Positions 8,948 to 19,053 of a stretch of DNA of 64,000 bases are shown here, piece by piece (position 1 is the first letter of the stretch; each line of letters starts with the position of its first letter). Both the position numbers and the translations under genes were made by a program. The notes under the pieces are model-generated. The model made no database searches. It had not been told where the DNA came from and saw nothing but the letters and a program-made list of their open reading frames with translations. Origin of the DNA: Xenorhabdus innexi. Lineage in GTDB: Bacteria; Pseudomonadota; Gammaproteobacteria; Enterobacterales; Enterobacteriaceae. The stretch spans positions 1 through 64,000 of the forward strand of contig NZ_NIBU01000004.1 of assembly GCF_002632485.1 (NCBI RefSeq), read 5' to 3'.

Positions 8948-8966
8948 GATAACAATTATCATTATC
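8948..8966. promoter_or_regulatory. Fur-like box upstream of mntP
   Basis: Read on the minus strand, GATAATGATAATTGTTATC matches the 19-bp Fur consensus at 17 positions. It lies just upstream of the region where the riboswitch transcript must begin. Whether Fur represses or activates mntP here cannot be told from position alone. Confidence 0.6.
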
Positions 8967-9029
8967 TACTTCGTGCTGAAAAATAAGGCCGATGTTATCT
9001 TACAGCCTTATTTAATATAAGAAGGGAGG

Positions 9030-9488
9030 CTATTTATTATTCAGTAGAAATTTATAAATTTTTTCAAGGTCATCTAATTTTGTTACAGAAATATATATTT
9101 TGTTGACCTCACAATCTATCATCAGGATGCCGTCTTCAGATAAGTTCATCGCTTTAATTTGTGCATAATTAAAGAAACGGTTGGAATAATAAAAACCTTC
9201 TTTTTTAAAGATAAGTTTAGGTGAGCGGATATAACCAAGGTATATTGTCATCAAGATGACAAATGATGATAAATAAGTTGTCAGAGATGCACTCAGTGAG
9301 GTCATATTATTGTAAATAACAATAATAATTAAAATGATAAATATTAAAGCGTCTACCCGATGTTTTCTTTTTAATTTTATGCTTAGCAGCGTCTTACCTT
9401 TGAGGCTATTGATAATAAATTCATCATAGATAGCAAAGGCGATCATTAATAAGATTAAAACTATCAATATGATATCATTCAGATTCAT
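9030..9488 (-). CDS. yobD: Inner-membrane protein YobD (DUF986)
   Basis: This is a 152-residue protein of unknown function with a membrane span at the N-terminus, two more in the middle (residues about 45-85), and a soluble C-terminal part. It matches E. coli YobD, including the conserved IKAMNLSEDGILMID and DDLEKIYKFLLN. E. coli has the same order manXYZ-yobD-mntP. Its placement behind the mannose PTS genes suggests co-transcription, although a 10-bp inverted repeat separates it from manZ. Confidence 0.85.
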   Translation of the reverse strand: MNLNDIILIVLILLMIAFAIYDEFIINSLKGKTLLSIKLKRKHRVDALIFIILIIIVIYNNMTSLSASLTTYLSSFVILMTIYLGYIRSPKLIFKKEGFYYSNRFFNYAQIKAMNLSEDGILMIDCEVNKIYISVTKLDDLEKIYKFLLNNK

Positions 9489-9536
9489 TTTTACTCCTGA
9501 ATTCTCCTAAGCTGTTCTTATAATCTATTATTATAA

Positions 9537-9564
9537 ATGGGAGAGGGAATTCATCCTCTCCCAT
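9537..9564. repeat. Perfect 10-bp inverted repeat between manZ and yobD
   Basis: ATGGGAGAGG pairs with CCTCTCCCAT around 8 bases. There is no U-run on the minus-strand (transcribed) side, so it is more likely an mRNA-stabilising or attenuating hairpin after manZ than a full terminator. Confidence 0.5.
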
Positions 9565-9596
9565 ATAGTCAGCTAGCCAATTAATTTTTGGAAAAA

Positions 9597-10454
9597 CTAC
9601 TTTGCTTTACCAAGGAAGCCAAAGTAATAACCAATAATACCGAGAACAAAAAAGCCAATAATGATCCAAAGAGGGTTTACTTTTTTCCGTAATAACCACA
9701 TACAGCCGAATGTCAGCAGTAGGGGAGCAATACCGGGTAGCAACTGGTCGAGAATAGTCTGAACGGTTGATACTTTCATTTCGCCCGTTGTAGGATCAGG
9801 TAGTTCGGAAACAACAAGCGGAATATTGACTTTTGTCCAGCTAGTGACCAAGGCTCCCATTACAAATAATCCCAGAATTGAAGCACCTTCTGTTATTTTT
9901 TGCAGGAACCCACCCCCCATATCTTTAACAATATCCATCCCTTTTCTGTAACCATAGGAGACACCATAATAACGAACTAACAGACGCACCAGATTAAACA
10001 GGAAGAAGAATAAGACTGGCCCCATCCAGTTACCGGTTACGGCCATACCAGCGCCAAGGGCGGCAAAAACAGGGCGTACAGTACCCCAGAATATTGGATC
10101 ACCAACACCGGCTAATGGTCCCATCAGGCCGACTTTAACTCCGTTGATTGCACCGGCATCGATATCAGCACCGTTAGCTTTTTGCTCTTCCATTGCCAGA
10201 GTAACACCCAGAATAGGCGCTGCGACATAAGGATGAGTGTTGAAGAATTCTAAATGCCGTTTGATAGCCAGCTTACGCTCTTCGGTATTCTCCGGATAAA
10301 GGCGTCGGATAGCGGGCACCATTGAGAAACAGAAACCCAGAGCCTGCATACGTTCAAAGTTCCACGAACCCTGAAATAGATTAGAACGCAGGAAGACAGC
10401 ACCGATATCGCTTTTTGTCAGTTTTTTCTGACCTATGTTTGTTGTATCTGACAT
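9597..10454 (-). CDS. manZ: Mannose PTS membrane component IID (ManZ)
   Basis: This is one of two membrane subunits of the mannose phosphotransferase system, which imports and phosphorylates mannose, glucose, glucosamine and related sugars. It is 285 residues from the ATG at 10454, against 283 in E. coli, and matches along the whole length (for example SNLFQGSWNFERMQALGFCF). An ATG three codons further upstream has its ribosome site directly against it, whereas the one chosen lies 9 bases after AGAGG. It follows manY closely. Confidence 0.94.
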   Translation of the reverse strand: MSDTTNIGQKKLTKSDIGAVFLRSNLFQGSWNFERMQALGFCFSMVPAIRRLYPENTEERKLAIKRHLEFFNTHPYVAAPILGVTLAMEEQKANGADIDAGAINGVKVGLMGPLAGVGDPIFWGTVRPVFAALGAGMAVTGNWMGPVLFFFLFNLVRLLVRYYGVSYGYRKGMDIVKDMGGGFLQKITEGASILGLFVMGALVTSWTKVNIPLVVSELPDPTTGEMKVSTVQTILDQLLPGIAPLLLTFGCMWLLRKKVNPLWIIIGFFVLGIIGYYFGFLGKAK

Positions 10455-10467
10455 GTCTTTCATCCTC

Positions 10468-11265
10468 TTAATCTAATTCGTTATCAAGGTTATTCGGAGT
10501 ATTACCGGCAGGAGCGGCTGCCTGAGATTGGTTGTATTTAGGGCTGAGCTGTATATATAGGACAGCCATAACAGCGCCGATGATACCGAGTATAACGAGG
10601 TTATGAACATATGCCGCGACGACAAAACCCAGATAGAAGAATGGCATCAGGTGACCGGCACGCATCATATTAATCACCATCGCGTAACCTACGACAACTA
10701 TCATGCCGCCAGCGATATCGAGACCTGTGGTGACAACTTCCGGAATAGAATTCAGCATGTATTGCACTTCAGAGGTACCGACTGACAGCGCTACAACCAA
10801 TGCGGGTAAGGCAATACGCATTGCCTGTAGCAAAAGGGCAGAAATGTGAAGCACTGTAATAGCCCGGAGATTACCATTTTCAGCCGCTTTATCTGCTGCA
10901 TGCTGGAAACCAACGGTCAGAGTACGGACGATGATAGTGAGAACCTGCCCAGCGGCCGCCAGTGGGATCGCCAGCGCAATACCGGCACCAACTTCCTGAC
11001 CACCAGCAATAACCAGAATGGTGGAAATAATGGATGCCAAAGCTGCATCAGGAGCGATTGCCGCCCCGATATTCATCCAGCCGAGAGCGATTAACTCCAG
11101 TGTGCCACCAATGATAATGCCTTTTGTGACATCACCAAGAATCAGACCGATTAATGTACAGGCAATTAATGGGCGATGAAACTGAAACTCATCAAGAATG
11201 GAGCCCATACCTGCGATACAGGCAACGAGGAATATCAAGAAAATTTGAACAACGGTAATTTCCAT
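10468..11265 (-). CDS. manY: Mannose PTS membrane component IIC (ManY)
   Basis: This is a 265-residue, highly hydrophobic permease subunit of the mannose PTS. It begins MEITVVQIFLIFLVACIAGM, which is almost identical to E. coli ManY (266 residues). With ManZ it forms the sugar channel. It is also the docking site for some bacteriocins and for phage lambda DNA entry in E. coli; that is family knowledge, not shown here. It is the middle gene of manXYZ. Confidence 0.94.
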   Translation of the reverse strand: MEITVVQIFLIFLVACIAGMGSILDEFQFHRPLIACTLIGLILGDVTKGIIIGGTLELIALGWMNIGAAIAPDAALASIISTILVIAGGQEVGAGIALAIPLAAAGQVLTIIVRTLTVGFQHAADKAAENGNLRAITVLHISALLLQAMRIALPALVVALSVGTSEVQYMLNSIPEVVTTGLDIAGGMIVVVGYAMVINMMRAGHLMPFFYLGFVVAAYVHNLVILGIIGAVMAVLYIQLSPKYNQSQAAAPAGNTPNNLDNELD

Positions 11266-11344
11266 TGTTTTCTCCTGTAACCAAATATAATTTGGTAAGA
11301 ATTTTGTTATTGAGTAATAGTGAGTAAAAAAATATCTTTATTCT

Positions 11345-12310
11345 TTAAACTTTTTTAAGTAAATCCATCATATTTAAACGTGTATCACTAGAGACTTTAC
11401 GTGCTTCAAGTTCTATACCAAGCGAATTCAGTTTTTCAAAAGCAGTAATATCCGTTGCATCAACAGAGATGGCGTTATTAATTTGGGTTTTACCCTGACG
11501 GAAAGCCATACCACCAATATTGACAGACTCAAGCGAAACTCCGCCTTCTACAATACGCAGCACATCGGTAGGATTAGTGAATAACAACATAACGCGTTCA
11601 TCGGTATATTTGGGATTGTTGTAAACACGGATGCATTTCGCAACATCAACCACATGAGCACTAACGCCGGGAGGTGCAACTTGTTTTAACAGAGTAGAAC
11701 GTACAGTATCCTGAGCAACTTCATCACTGACGACGATGATACGTTTTACATTAGTTTCTTTTGTCCAGCGGGTTGCAACCTGACCATGAATAAGACGGTC
11801 ATCAATACGTGCCAGTGCTATTTTCATATGACCGCCCGTAACCGGAGTGCTGACCTGAGGTGCAACGGAAACCTCTGGTTTGGCTGGTTCAGGTTTACTG
11901 GCTTCTTCTTCCGGCTCTGTTTTAAGAGTACGAATGCCTTCTCTTCCTGTTTCTAAGGCAACAGCAACTAATTCTTTCATCGATGGGTCATCATCACGGC
12001 ACATGAAGGCTTCAACCAGCATGGGTACATTTACACCAGTAATGATTTCGTAATCCTCTTTGTCTACAGCAATCCGGTTTGCTGCGTTAAACGGGCTACC
12101 ACCCCAGGTATCAACAAAAAACAGGACTCCTTGCGTTGTATCAAGTGATTCCAGTTTCTTATTGTATTTCTCGAATAACGTATCGGCATTTTCACCGGGC
12201 ACGAAGTCAATATAAGAAACGTTTTCTTGTTCCCCAATCAACATCTCTGTGGTGCGTAGCAATTGCTCTGCCGCTGCCCCGTGGGTGCCAATCATAATGG
12301 CTATACTCAC
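11345..12310 (-). CDS. manX: Mannose PTS cytoplasmic component IIAB (ManX)
   Basis: This 321-residue protein has two phosphorylation domains. IIA (residues 1-130) carries the phosphohistidine H10 (GTHGAAAE). IIB (162-321) carries H175 (DDRLIHGQVATRW). A Pro/Glu-rich linker (about 132-160) joins them. Phosphate passes from HPr to H10, then to H175, then to the sugar. The start codon is GTG, preceded by a strong GGGGG ribosome site 7 bases away. It is the first gene of manXYZ; candidate operator repeats lie about 90-135 bases upstream. Confidence 0.94.
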   Translation of the reverse strand: MSIAIMIGTHGAAAEQLLRTTEMLIGEQENVSYIDFVPGENADTLFEKYNKKLESLDTTQGVLFFVDTWGGSPFNAANRIAVDKEDYEIITGVNVPMLVEAFMCRDDDPSMKELVAVALETGREGIRTLKTEPEEEASKPEPAKPEVSVAPQVSTPVTGGHMKIALARIDDRLIHGQVATRWTKETNVKRIIVVSDEVAQDTVRSTLLKQVAPPGVSAHVVDVAKCIRVYNNPKYTDERVMLLFTNPTDVLRIVEGGVSLESVNIGGMAFRQGKTQINNAISVDATDITAFEKLNSLGIELEARKVSSDTRLNMMDLLKKV

Positions 12311-12763
12311 TTATTTTCCCCCTTTCTGTAACAATCGAACTCGGATTTATTGCAAGCTTATGCTCAATACTTCCAACCTGTTTTACTACCGATTAATAAA
12401 CATAATAGTTCTATTAACAAACATGATAGTTACAAACATTATGTTTTATTGAGGATCCATCCCAATTATTTCATTTCTTATGGTCTATATTTTGTTACAT
12501 AAGAAAATATGTCATTAGATTATCATTGGAATCATTCAAGAAAATTGCTATCAGTCAGAAAAATTAATTCAAACTGTTTTGACAGGTAAAAACGATACTT
12601 GGTTTTTATATTTGGCAAATAAAAAGAAGATGTATCTATTATTTTTAATTTTATGGATTTTTAATCTGTTTCCGGTAACATTTTGTTAATCTTTAAATAA
12701 AAAGAAAGTGATGTTTTAGATTGAAAAGAGGAAAAACGTACTTAATTGATCCGTTTCAGCCAA
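12311..12763. other. AT-rich intergenic region upstream of manXYZ
   Basis: No gene is seen. It should hold the manX promoter, read on the minus strand. The notable content is a cluster of AAACAT-type repeats at 12398-12446, given separately. I found no clear CRP site or Mlc/NagC site by eye. Confidence 0.4.
12398..12446. repeat. Clustered operator-like repeats upstream of manX
   Basis: AAACATAATAGTT (12398-12410) and AAACATGATAGTT (12419-12431) are direct repeats exactly 21 bases apart, two turns of the helix. They are followed by a perfect palindrome, AAACATTATGTTT (12434-12446), with the same half-site. This spacing is typical of cooperative binding of a dimeric regulator. I cannot name the regulator. 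Confidence 0.4.
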
Positions 12764-12800
12764 AAAAAATCCCTACTGTATAGCAGGGATTTTTTCCGGA
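12764..12800 (-). terminator. Terminator after sdaA
   Basis: AATCCCT with its partner AGGGATT forms a hairpin around a short loop with an additional near-match inside. Reading on the minus strand it is followed by eight Ts, and the plus side also ends in six Ts. It lies about 70 bases after the sdaA stop. Confidence 0.75.
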
Positions 12801-12869
12801 TAAGACAAATATGAACTTGAAAAAGGTTAGATATTTTCCTTATGTCGTATTGATAAATAACCGATTTGA

Positions 12870-14234
12870 TTAGTCACACTGTACTTTTATGGCCAGACCA
12901 CCACGTGATGTTTCACGATATTTGGCATTCATGTCTTTACCTGTTTCGTACATAGTTTCAATGACCTTATCAAGTGAAACTCGTGGTTCACTGGTGCGGC
13001 GTAATGCCATACGAGCAGCATTGATCGCTTTGACTGAAGCGATTGCATTACGTTCGATACATGGAACCTGTACTTGTCCCGCTACCGGGTCACAAGTTAA
13101 ACCAAGGTTGTGTTCCATGCCGATCTCAGCGGCAATGCACACTTGCTCAGGGCTGGCACCGAGCAATTCAGCAATACCCGCTGCTGCCATTGAACAGGCA
13201 ACCCCAACTTCTCCCTGACAGCCAACTTCTGCACCAGAGATAGATGCATTCATCTTATACAGAATACCGATTGCACCTGAAGCAAGGAAGTAACGTGTGT
13301 ACAGCTCAGGCGTGACTGGTTCGATACAGTGGTTGTAATAAGCCAGTACTGCCGGAACGATCCCACATGCGCCATTGGTTGGTGCTGTGACAACACGGCC
13401 TCCAGCAGCATTTTCTTCATTGACTGCTAAAGCGAACATGTTGATCAGATCAACAACGTTCATCGGATCATTAGAAAGCTTATTTGATGATGTCAGCATA
13501 CGATGCAGAGCTGCCGCACGGCGGGGTACACGCAGAGGGCCGGGTAAGACGCCTTCTGTATTCAGACCTCGTTCAATACAGGCCTGCATGGTATCCCATA
13601 CATCTGCAAAGTATTCCGCAATTTCTTCTTTGCTATGTAGATCCAGCTCGTTTTTCATCATCAGGCCGGAAAGAGACAGGCCCGTTTTGCTGCAATTCAT
13701 CAGCAATTCAGCAGCAGAGCTGAACGGATAAGAAACAGGTTTTGTATTCTGAGATGGCTTGCCGAAATGTTCTTCATCAACAATAAAACCACCACCGATA
13801 GAATAGTAGGTCTTACTGTAAACATTTTCGTCACCTGCAAATGCATGAATTTGCATGCCATTTTCATGTAATGAAAGGTTGTCGCTGCGGAAATTCATGC
13901 CTCCGTCGCGAGGAAAATCGACTATATGTAAACCATTTGCCAGCGGCAAACGTTGAGTTTGCTCAACATCACGAATAAAACCAGGGATTGAATCAATATC
14001 AACAGTTGCAGGCATATTACCGGCCAACCCCATGATAATGGCGATATCCGTATGATGACCTTTCCCGGTTAATGAAAGTGAGCCGTATACATCAACAGCT
14101 ACACGCGTGATAGAGGACATAAGCCCCTGGTTTACAAGATCATCGACAAATTGTTTTCCTGCTTTCATAGGACCAACAGTATGAGAGCTGGATGGGCCGA
14201 TACCCACCTTAAACATGTCGAAAACGCTAATCAC
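12870..14234 (-). CDS. sdaA: L-serine ammonia-lyase SdaA
   Basis: This 454-residue iron-sulfur enzyme converts L-serine to pyruvate and ammonia. Length and sequence match E. coli SdaA (454) from MISVFDMFKVGIGPSSSHTV to the C-terminal SRGGLAIKVQCD. The cysteine-containing segments expected to hold the [4Fe-4S] cluster are present (GCQGEVGVACSM, GLTCDPVAG, VQVPCIERNA). E. coli has the same pabB-nudL-sdaA order. SdaA rather than SdaB is chosen on this context and on sequence. Confidence 0.93.
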   Translation of the reverse strand: MISVFDMFKVGIGPSSSHTVGPMKAGKQFVDDLVNQGLMSSITRVAVDVYGSLSLTGKGHHTDIAIIMGLAGNMPATVDIDSIPGFIRDVEQTQRLPLANGLHIVDFPRDGGMNFRSDNLSLHENGMQIHAFAGDENVYSKTYYSIGGGFIVDEEHFGKPSQNTKPVSYPFSSAAELLMNCSKTGLSLSGLMMKNELDLHSKEEIAEYFADVWDTMQACIERGLNTEGVLPGPLRVPRRAAALHRMLTSSNKLSNDPMNVVDLINMFALAVNEENAAGGRVVTAPTNGACGIVPAVLAYYNHCIEPVTPELYTRYFLASGAIGILYKMNASISGAEVGCQGEVGVACSMAAAGIAELLGASPEQVCIAAEIGMEHNLGLTCDPVAGQVQVPCIERNAIASVKAINAARMALRRTSEPRVSLDKVIETMYETGKDMNAKYRETSRGGLAIKVQCD

Positions 14235-14404
14235 GCCAGACTCCTTAAAGAAGAAAGAGATATAGTATATTTATAATAAAGCGCGTTACTTTACTGTTAT
14301 TTAGTGGTGTTGATAAAGGAGTTTACAGTTTTTTTTTAATTATAATAGTTATTGGTATGATTTCGGACAATAAATGTGCAAATAATGTTTGTCCATAGTT
14401 ATTT

Positions 14405-14974
14405 TTAGTGTAATTTTTGAACTTGCTGAGCCAGCCGATAAATAATCGCGGCAGTTAATCCCCAAATCATTTGCCCGCGATACCAATAAAAGTAGATCCG
14501 ATGTTGGCGGTTATGCTTTTTAACATCCAAATACTGATAATTGGGAAGAGAGAGGGCATCAAAAAGCGGGATTTCGAAAAAATTGTCCACTTCAGTTGGA
14601 TTGGCCTGAAAAGAGAAGGGAGGCGAAATCAATCCGACAACAGGGGTGACATGATACCCGCTGCTGCTTTCCATCGGGGCCAATTGCCCCAGAACCTGTA
14701 CCTGATGATGCGGAATATTGACCTCTTCTTCAGCTTCACGTAGCGCGGTGGCAGCCAGTGAATGGTCTTCCGGGTCTGCCGCACCACCGGGAAAAGCAAT
14801 CTGCCCTGCATGTGAACGCAGGTGCCGCGCTCGTTGGGTGAGTAAAAGTGTTGGCTCCGGCTTACCAATAATCGGCAGTAATACAGCTGCATTTCGCTGA
14901 TTGTTGGCCGAGTGCCCGGGTTGTACAGGTAGTTGCAGTTGAAACCGATGAATAAAATCAGAAAGAGATGTCAT
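14405..14974 (-). CDS. nudL: Nudix hydrolase NudL (putative CoA diphosphatase)
   Basis: This 189-residue Nudix protein of the YeaB/CoA-pyrophosphatase type probably splits coenzyme A or its derivatives. It shows the family's extra motif upstream of the Nudix box (LRSHAGQIAFPGG, residues 52-64) and the metal-binding core REAEEEV (79-85). The start overlaps the end of pabB by 4 bases (the ATGA arrangement), so translation is coupled. Confidence 0.9.
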   Translation of the reverse strand: MTSLSDFIHRFQLQLPVQPGHSANNQRNAAVLLPIIGKPEPTLLLTQRARHLRSHAGQIAFPGGAADPEDHSLAATALREAEEEVNIPHHQVQVLGQLAPMESSSGYHVTPVVGLISPPFSFQANPTEVDNFFEIPLFDALSLPNYQYLDVKKHNRQHRIYFYWYRGQMIWGLTAAIIYRLAQQVQKLH

Positions 14975-16341
14975 GATATATGAAGTTCCCTTAATTTCGG
15001 CAAGATATGTGCAAGTTTATCAAATGTTTCCTGATACTCTTTTTCCGCAGTGCTGTCAGCAACAATACCACCACCCGCCCAACAGTACATTTTTCCTTTT
15101 TCTGTCAATAGAGTGCGTATAGTAATATTACTGTCCATTGTACCGCAGAAACTAATATAGCCGATAGCGCCACAGTATCCATGTCTGCGATGCGGTTCTA
15201 ATTCTTCAATAATTTCCATAGCCCGGATTTTTGGCGCGCCAGTAATAGAACCTCCGGGGAAACAGGCTCGCAGTAAATCCGTTGCGTGATATTTATCCGG
15301 TAATGTTGCAGTAATAGTACTGACGAGGTGATGAACTGCCGGAAAAGGTTCAACAACGAATAATTCAGGGACTTTGACTGAGCCAGCCGCAGCCACACGC
15401 CCGATATCATTTCTGAGTAGATCAACGATCATCAGATTTTCAGCACGGTCTTTCCGCGAGTTGGCTAATTTTTCAGCCTGTAATCGATCTTTTTCCGGAT
15501 CTTGTTCTCGTGGCAATGTACCTTTGATCGGTCGGGTCTGAATTTTATTCTCTTCCAGTAATAAAAATCGTTCGGGGGAGACACTGATAACGCAATTTTC
15601 AGGTAAACGAATGAAAGCTGAGAAAGGAGCACGATTAGATTCATTTAATTGCCTGAAAGCCTGCCATTCATCGCCCTGATAATCGGCGTGAAAACGTTGT
15701 GACAGATTAACCTGATAGCAATCGCCATTACGTAGATAACGGTGAATCTGAGCAATTTTTTCATGATATTGCTGTTCACTCATGTTGGACTGCCATGCAC
15801 TGGTGAGGGCAAAATTTGTTTTACTGTGTTGGGAGTGTGCTTCCAGCCATGCCAAACGAGTATCAATATCGTGATAACTCAGTAAAGTTACTTTTTGCTG
15901 GTGGTGGTCAACGATAAGACACCAATCGTAGATCCCGATTGCCATGTCCGGGAAATTCAGTTCATTAATGGTTGTAGCGGGTAATTTTTCAGTCCATCGA
16001 CCAAGATCATACCCCCATATTCCCAATGCTCCACCCTGAAATGGCAGGTCGGGATCAAATTGAGGGGTAATATTGCAGCCGTGAAGGTACTTTTTCAGTA
16101 AAAAAAAGGGATCTTCATGTGAATGGCAGACGGTATCATGGTTTTTGATCTCCGTAGAGTTTCCCTGTGTTACAAGAGTGATAACAGGCTCAGCGACAAT
16201 AATATCGAAGCGATTATGTGAATGTTGAGCGGCTCCTGAGTGTAACAGCATTGCCCAGGGAGAAGTAGAAAGAGGCGCAAAATAGCTGGCAGCAAGATCA
16301 GGGGAATAAGGTAATTGGCGTTTTTGTAATGCAATCTTCAT
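14971..16341 (-). CDS. pabB: Aminodeoxychorismate synthase component I PabB
   Basis: With PabA this enzyme makes 4-amino-4-deoxychorismate for folate. It has 456 residues from the ATG at 16341. An in-frame TTG eight codons upstream is less likely because E. coli PabB (453) starts at about the same place. The chorismate-binding domain is complete, with SFCGTMDSNITIRT, PIKGTLPR, DRAENLMIVDLLRNDIGR and FPGGSITGAPKIRAMEII. It is the first gene of pabB-nudL; sdaA follows after a gap. Confidence 0.92.
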   Translation of the reverse strand: MKIALQKRQLPYSPDLAASYFAPLSTSPWAMLLHSGAAQHSHNRFDIIVAEPVITLVTQGNSTEIKNHDTVCHSHEDPFFLLKKYLHGCNITPQFDPDLPFQGGALGIWGYDLGRWTEKLPATTINELNFPDMAIGIYDWCLIVDHHQQKVTLLSYHDIDTRLAWLEAHSQHSKTNFALTSAWQSNMSEQQYHEKIAQIHRYLRNGDCYQVNLSQRFHADYQGDEWQAFRQLNESNRAPFSAFIRLPENCVISVSPERFLLLEENKIQTRPIKGTLPREQDPEKDRLQAEKLANSRKDRAENLMIVDLLRNDIGRVAAAGSVKVPELFVVEPFPAVHHLVSTITATLPDKYHATDLLRACFPGGSITGAPKIRAMEIIEELEPHRRHGYCGAIGYISFCGTMDSNITIRTLLTEKGKMYCWAGGGIVADSTAEKEYQETFDKLAHILPKLRELHIS

Positions 16342-16508
16342 GGTGAACCCGTATTGGCAGGGCAATTCAAAAATAACTGATTAATTGGCGGAGATTATCA
16401 TAGAATGGTACACCTGTTCACTTGCTGTCAGACAGTAACTTAAGATTGATTGTGTATATAATCACAATCATTACCACCAATTATTATTGTATATATGAGG
16501 GAAACTCT

Positions 16509-16691
16509 ATGTTTTCAGGTATGCCAGCGCTGTCTCATGAAGAGCAGCAGGTTGCTGTAGAAAAGATCCATCAATTCATTTCGGAAGGGATGAGTAGTGG
16601 GGAAGCAATCGCTATTGTGGCTCAGGAACTACGGGAAAAACATCAGAATAAAGAGCAGATCCATGTTTTATTTGAGGATGACGTAAAATAG
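16509..16691 (+). CDS. yoaH: YoaH family small protein
   Basis: This 60-residue acidic protein of unknown function resembles E. coli YoaH (59 residues): [20 protein letters not shown] at the start and [18 protein letters not shown] in the middle. The start is set by GAGGGA 7 bases upstream; a longer upstream frame is unrelated. It is divergent from pabB, as in E. coli. Confidence 0.88.
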   Translation: MFSGMPALSHEEQQVAVEKIHQFISEGMSSGEAIAIVAQELREKHQNKEQIHVLFEDDVK

Positions 16692-16792
16692 TGGCAACGC
16701 ATTTTTAACAAAACTCACATAATTACCTTCTATTACATGTTAGTTTAACCTAACATTTAATCCACACTATTTGGATGGTAATAGGAGTTAAC

Positions 16793-17170
16793 ATGAAGAT
16801 AAAACAATTCATTCATCGTGCAGGGTTATTGAGTATGGCCGTTGCACTTTCTTTTTCGTTTGCAACTACTGTATCAGCTGCTGAAAATGACCATGTTGCT
16901 AAATTTGTTTCCTGCAAAAATCTGACTAAAGATCAAATAGCGGCACAAGTTAAGCAGGATTTTCTGCAAAATCGCCTCAACCATTGGGAAAAAGACAGGA
17001 AGCAATTAGGTACTGCAAAACCCGTAGCATGGGTAAATGTGAATGATATTACCGATGATAAAGATGCATTACAGGTTCCGCTGACTGTCAGGGGAACTAA
17101 AAAAGACAAAAGCTACAATGTTACAATTGATTGTCAAAAAGAGACTATCAGTTATAGTGAAATCCGGTAG
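16793..17170 (+). CDS. yebF: YebF family secreted protein
   Basis: This is a 125-residue exported protein. A Sec signal peptide (about residues 1-30, ending VSAAEN) is followed by the YebF core: KFVSCKNLT, VAWVNVNDI, VPLTVRGTKKDKSYNVTIDC. The two cysteines of the family are kept. E. coli YebF is exported to the medium under laboratory conditions; its role is not settled. The ATG at 16793 has a TAGGAG site 6 bases upstream, so the ATG six codons earlier was not used. A hairpin terminator follows. Confidence 0.86.
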   Translation: MKIKQFIHRAGLLSMAVALSFSFATTVSAAENDHVAKFVSCKNLTKDQIAAQVKQDFLQNRLNHWEKDRKQLGTAKPVAWVNVNDITDDKDALQVPLTVRGTKKDKSYNVTIDCQKETISYSEIR

Positions 17171-17200
17171 ATAAATGTCATGATAGTTTCACATATGGTC

Positions 17201-17226
17201 GGGATACTGGAGAGGTATCCCTTTTT
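17201..17226 (+). terminator. Terminator after yebF
   Basis: The stem GGGATAC/GTATCCC (17201-17207 and 17215-17221) is followed by TTTTT. Confidence 0.75.
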
Positions 17227-17414
17227 ATACCTTCCCTCTTTCAGGTTGTTTCTTTGTTGGTTGTGATCTCTTAACCACATAATGGGTTATGTTTTATAGC
17301 GTTAATGAAAGGCTCCTGCTTCTCAATAGAGCCCGCTTTATCTGATCTGATGAGTTTGTCACACGTTTACTGACGGAGGCAACTTGGGACCCGGTGGCGA
17401 TATTTAATGAATGA

Positions 17415-18377
<963 letters not shown>

Positions 18378-18382
18378 GTGGG

Positions 18383-18415
18383 GTAACCACTCGCTCATGC
18401 AGTGGTTACTTTTTG
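18383..18415 (+). terminator. Terminator after pip
   Basis: GTAACCACT pairs with AGTGGTTAC (18383-18391 and 18401-18409), followed by TTTTTG. Confidence 0.75.
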
Positions 18416-18448
18416 TTAAATTTTCCCGATGGTTTTTATCGAATGACT

Positions 18449-18682
18449 TTAACGGCTTTTCGGCTCGTAAGGTAAGCGTGATAAAGCTCTTGATTGCTGG
18501 CGGTAGTGCCGTAACCGCTGCTGAAAATACTCCCTCAGGTGTTGGGGCTGAGTTTGCTCAACACTATCCGGAATGACAGGCATATTATAGCGCTCTTTAA
18601 ATGCAACTCCTGATGCTGCTAAATCAGTATTGATTTTATCCATCTCATCTTTTGATAGTCTGGCTAAGTTATGCTCTATCAT
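18449..18682 (-). CDS. holE: DNA polymerase III theta subunit HolE
   Basis: This is a 77-residue subunit (E. coli 76) that binds the epsilon proofreading subunit in the polymerase III core and stabilises it. It matches HolE, with conserved [31 protein letters not shown] and the C-terminal SRLPYEP. It is convergent with pip and shares a short gap holding the pip terminator. In E. coli holE is also near yobA-yebZ. Confidence 0.9.
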   Translation of the reverse strand: MIEHNLARLSKDEMDKINTDLAASGVAFKERYNMPVIPDSVEQTQPQHLREYFQQRLRHYRQQSRALSRLPYEPKSR

Positions 18683-19053
18683 GTTATCTCCAAAAAAACT
18701 ATGTATACCTTTCGTCTTTCAAGCCATCTATTGAAATCCATAAGGATATCCTTAGAAGATAAAACTAATGGAGTCTCGTTCATTTAGCAAGTCGTTATTT
18801 TGAATAAAAAACAAACCAGTAAATATTAATAATATCAATTATCATTTCTATTAAATTAGTTTTTCCTGAATAAATATTTAATCAAATAAAACTGATTATT
18901 ATTTACTTATATTTAATGAGATTTATTCTTATTGAAAAATAAATATAAACACTTTATTATCATTATGTTATGAAATTTTAATTTATTTTTGTTTTATTGA
19001 TTTTTAATAGGCATAATACGCTCCAGTTAATTAATCATCAGGAGATTGGGCTA
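18683..19053. other. AT-rich intergenic region between holE and ftnA
   Basis: There is no gene. The stretch from about 18800 to 19000 is extremely AT-rich. It must contain the promoters of holE (minus) and ftnA (plus). In E. coli the ftnA promoter is silenced by H-NS and relieved by Fur with iron; the base composition here would suit H-NS, but I see no clear Fur box. Confidence 0.4.

Noticed and set aside
8635-8955. 106-residue open frame on the minus strand upstream of mntP
   Set aside because: It covers the manganese riboswitch and overlaps the mntP start in another frame; it has no ribosome site or family resemblance.
12311-12763. CRP and Mlc/NagC sites upstream of manX
   Set aside because: No sequence close enough to the consensus sites was found by eye.
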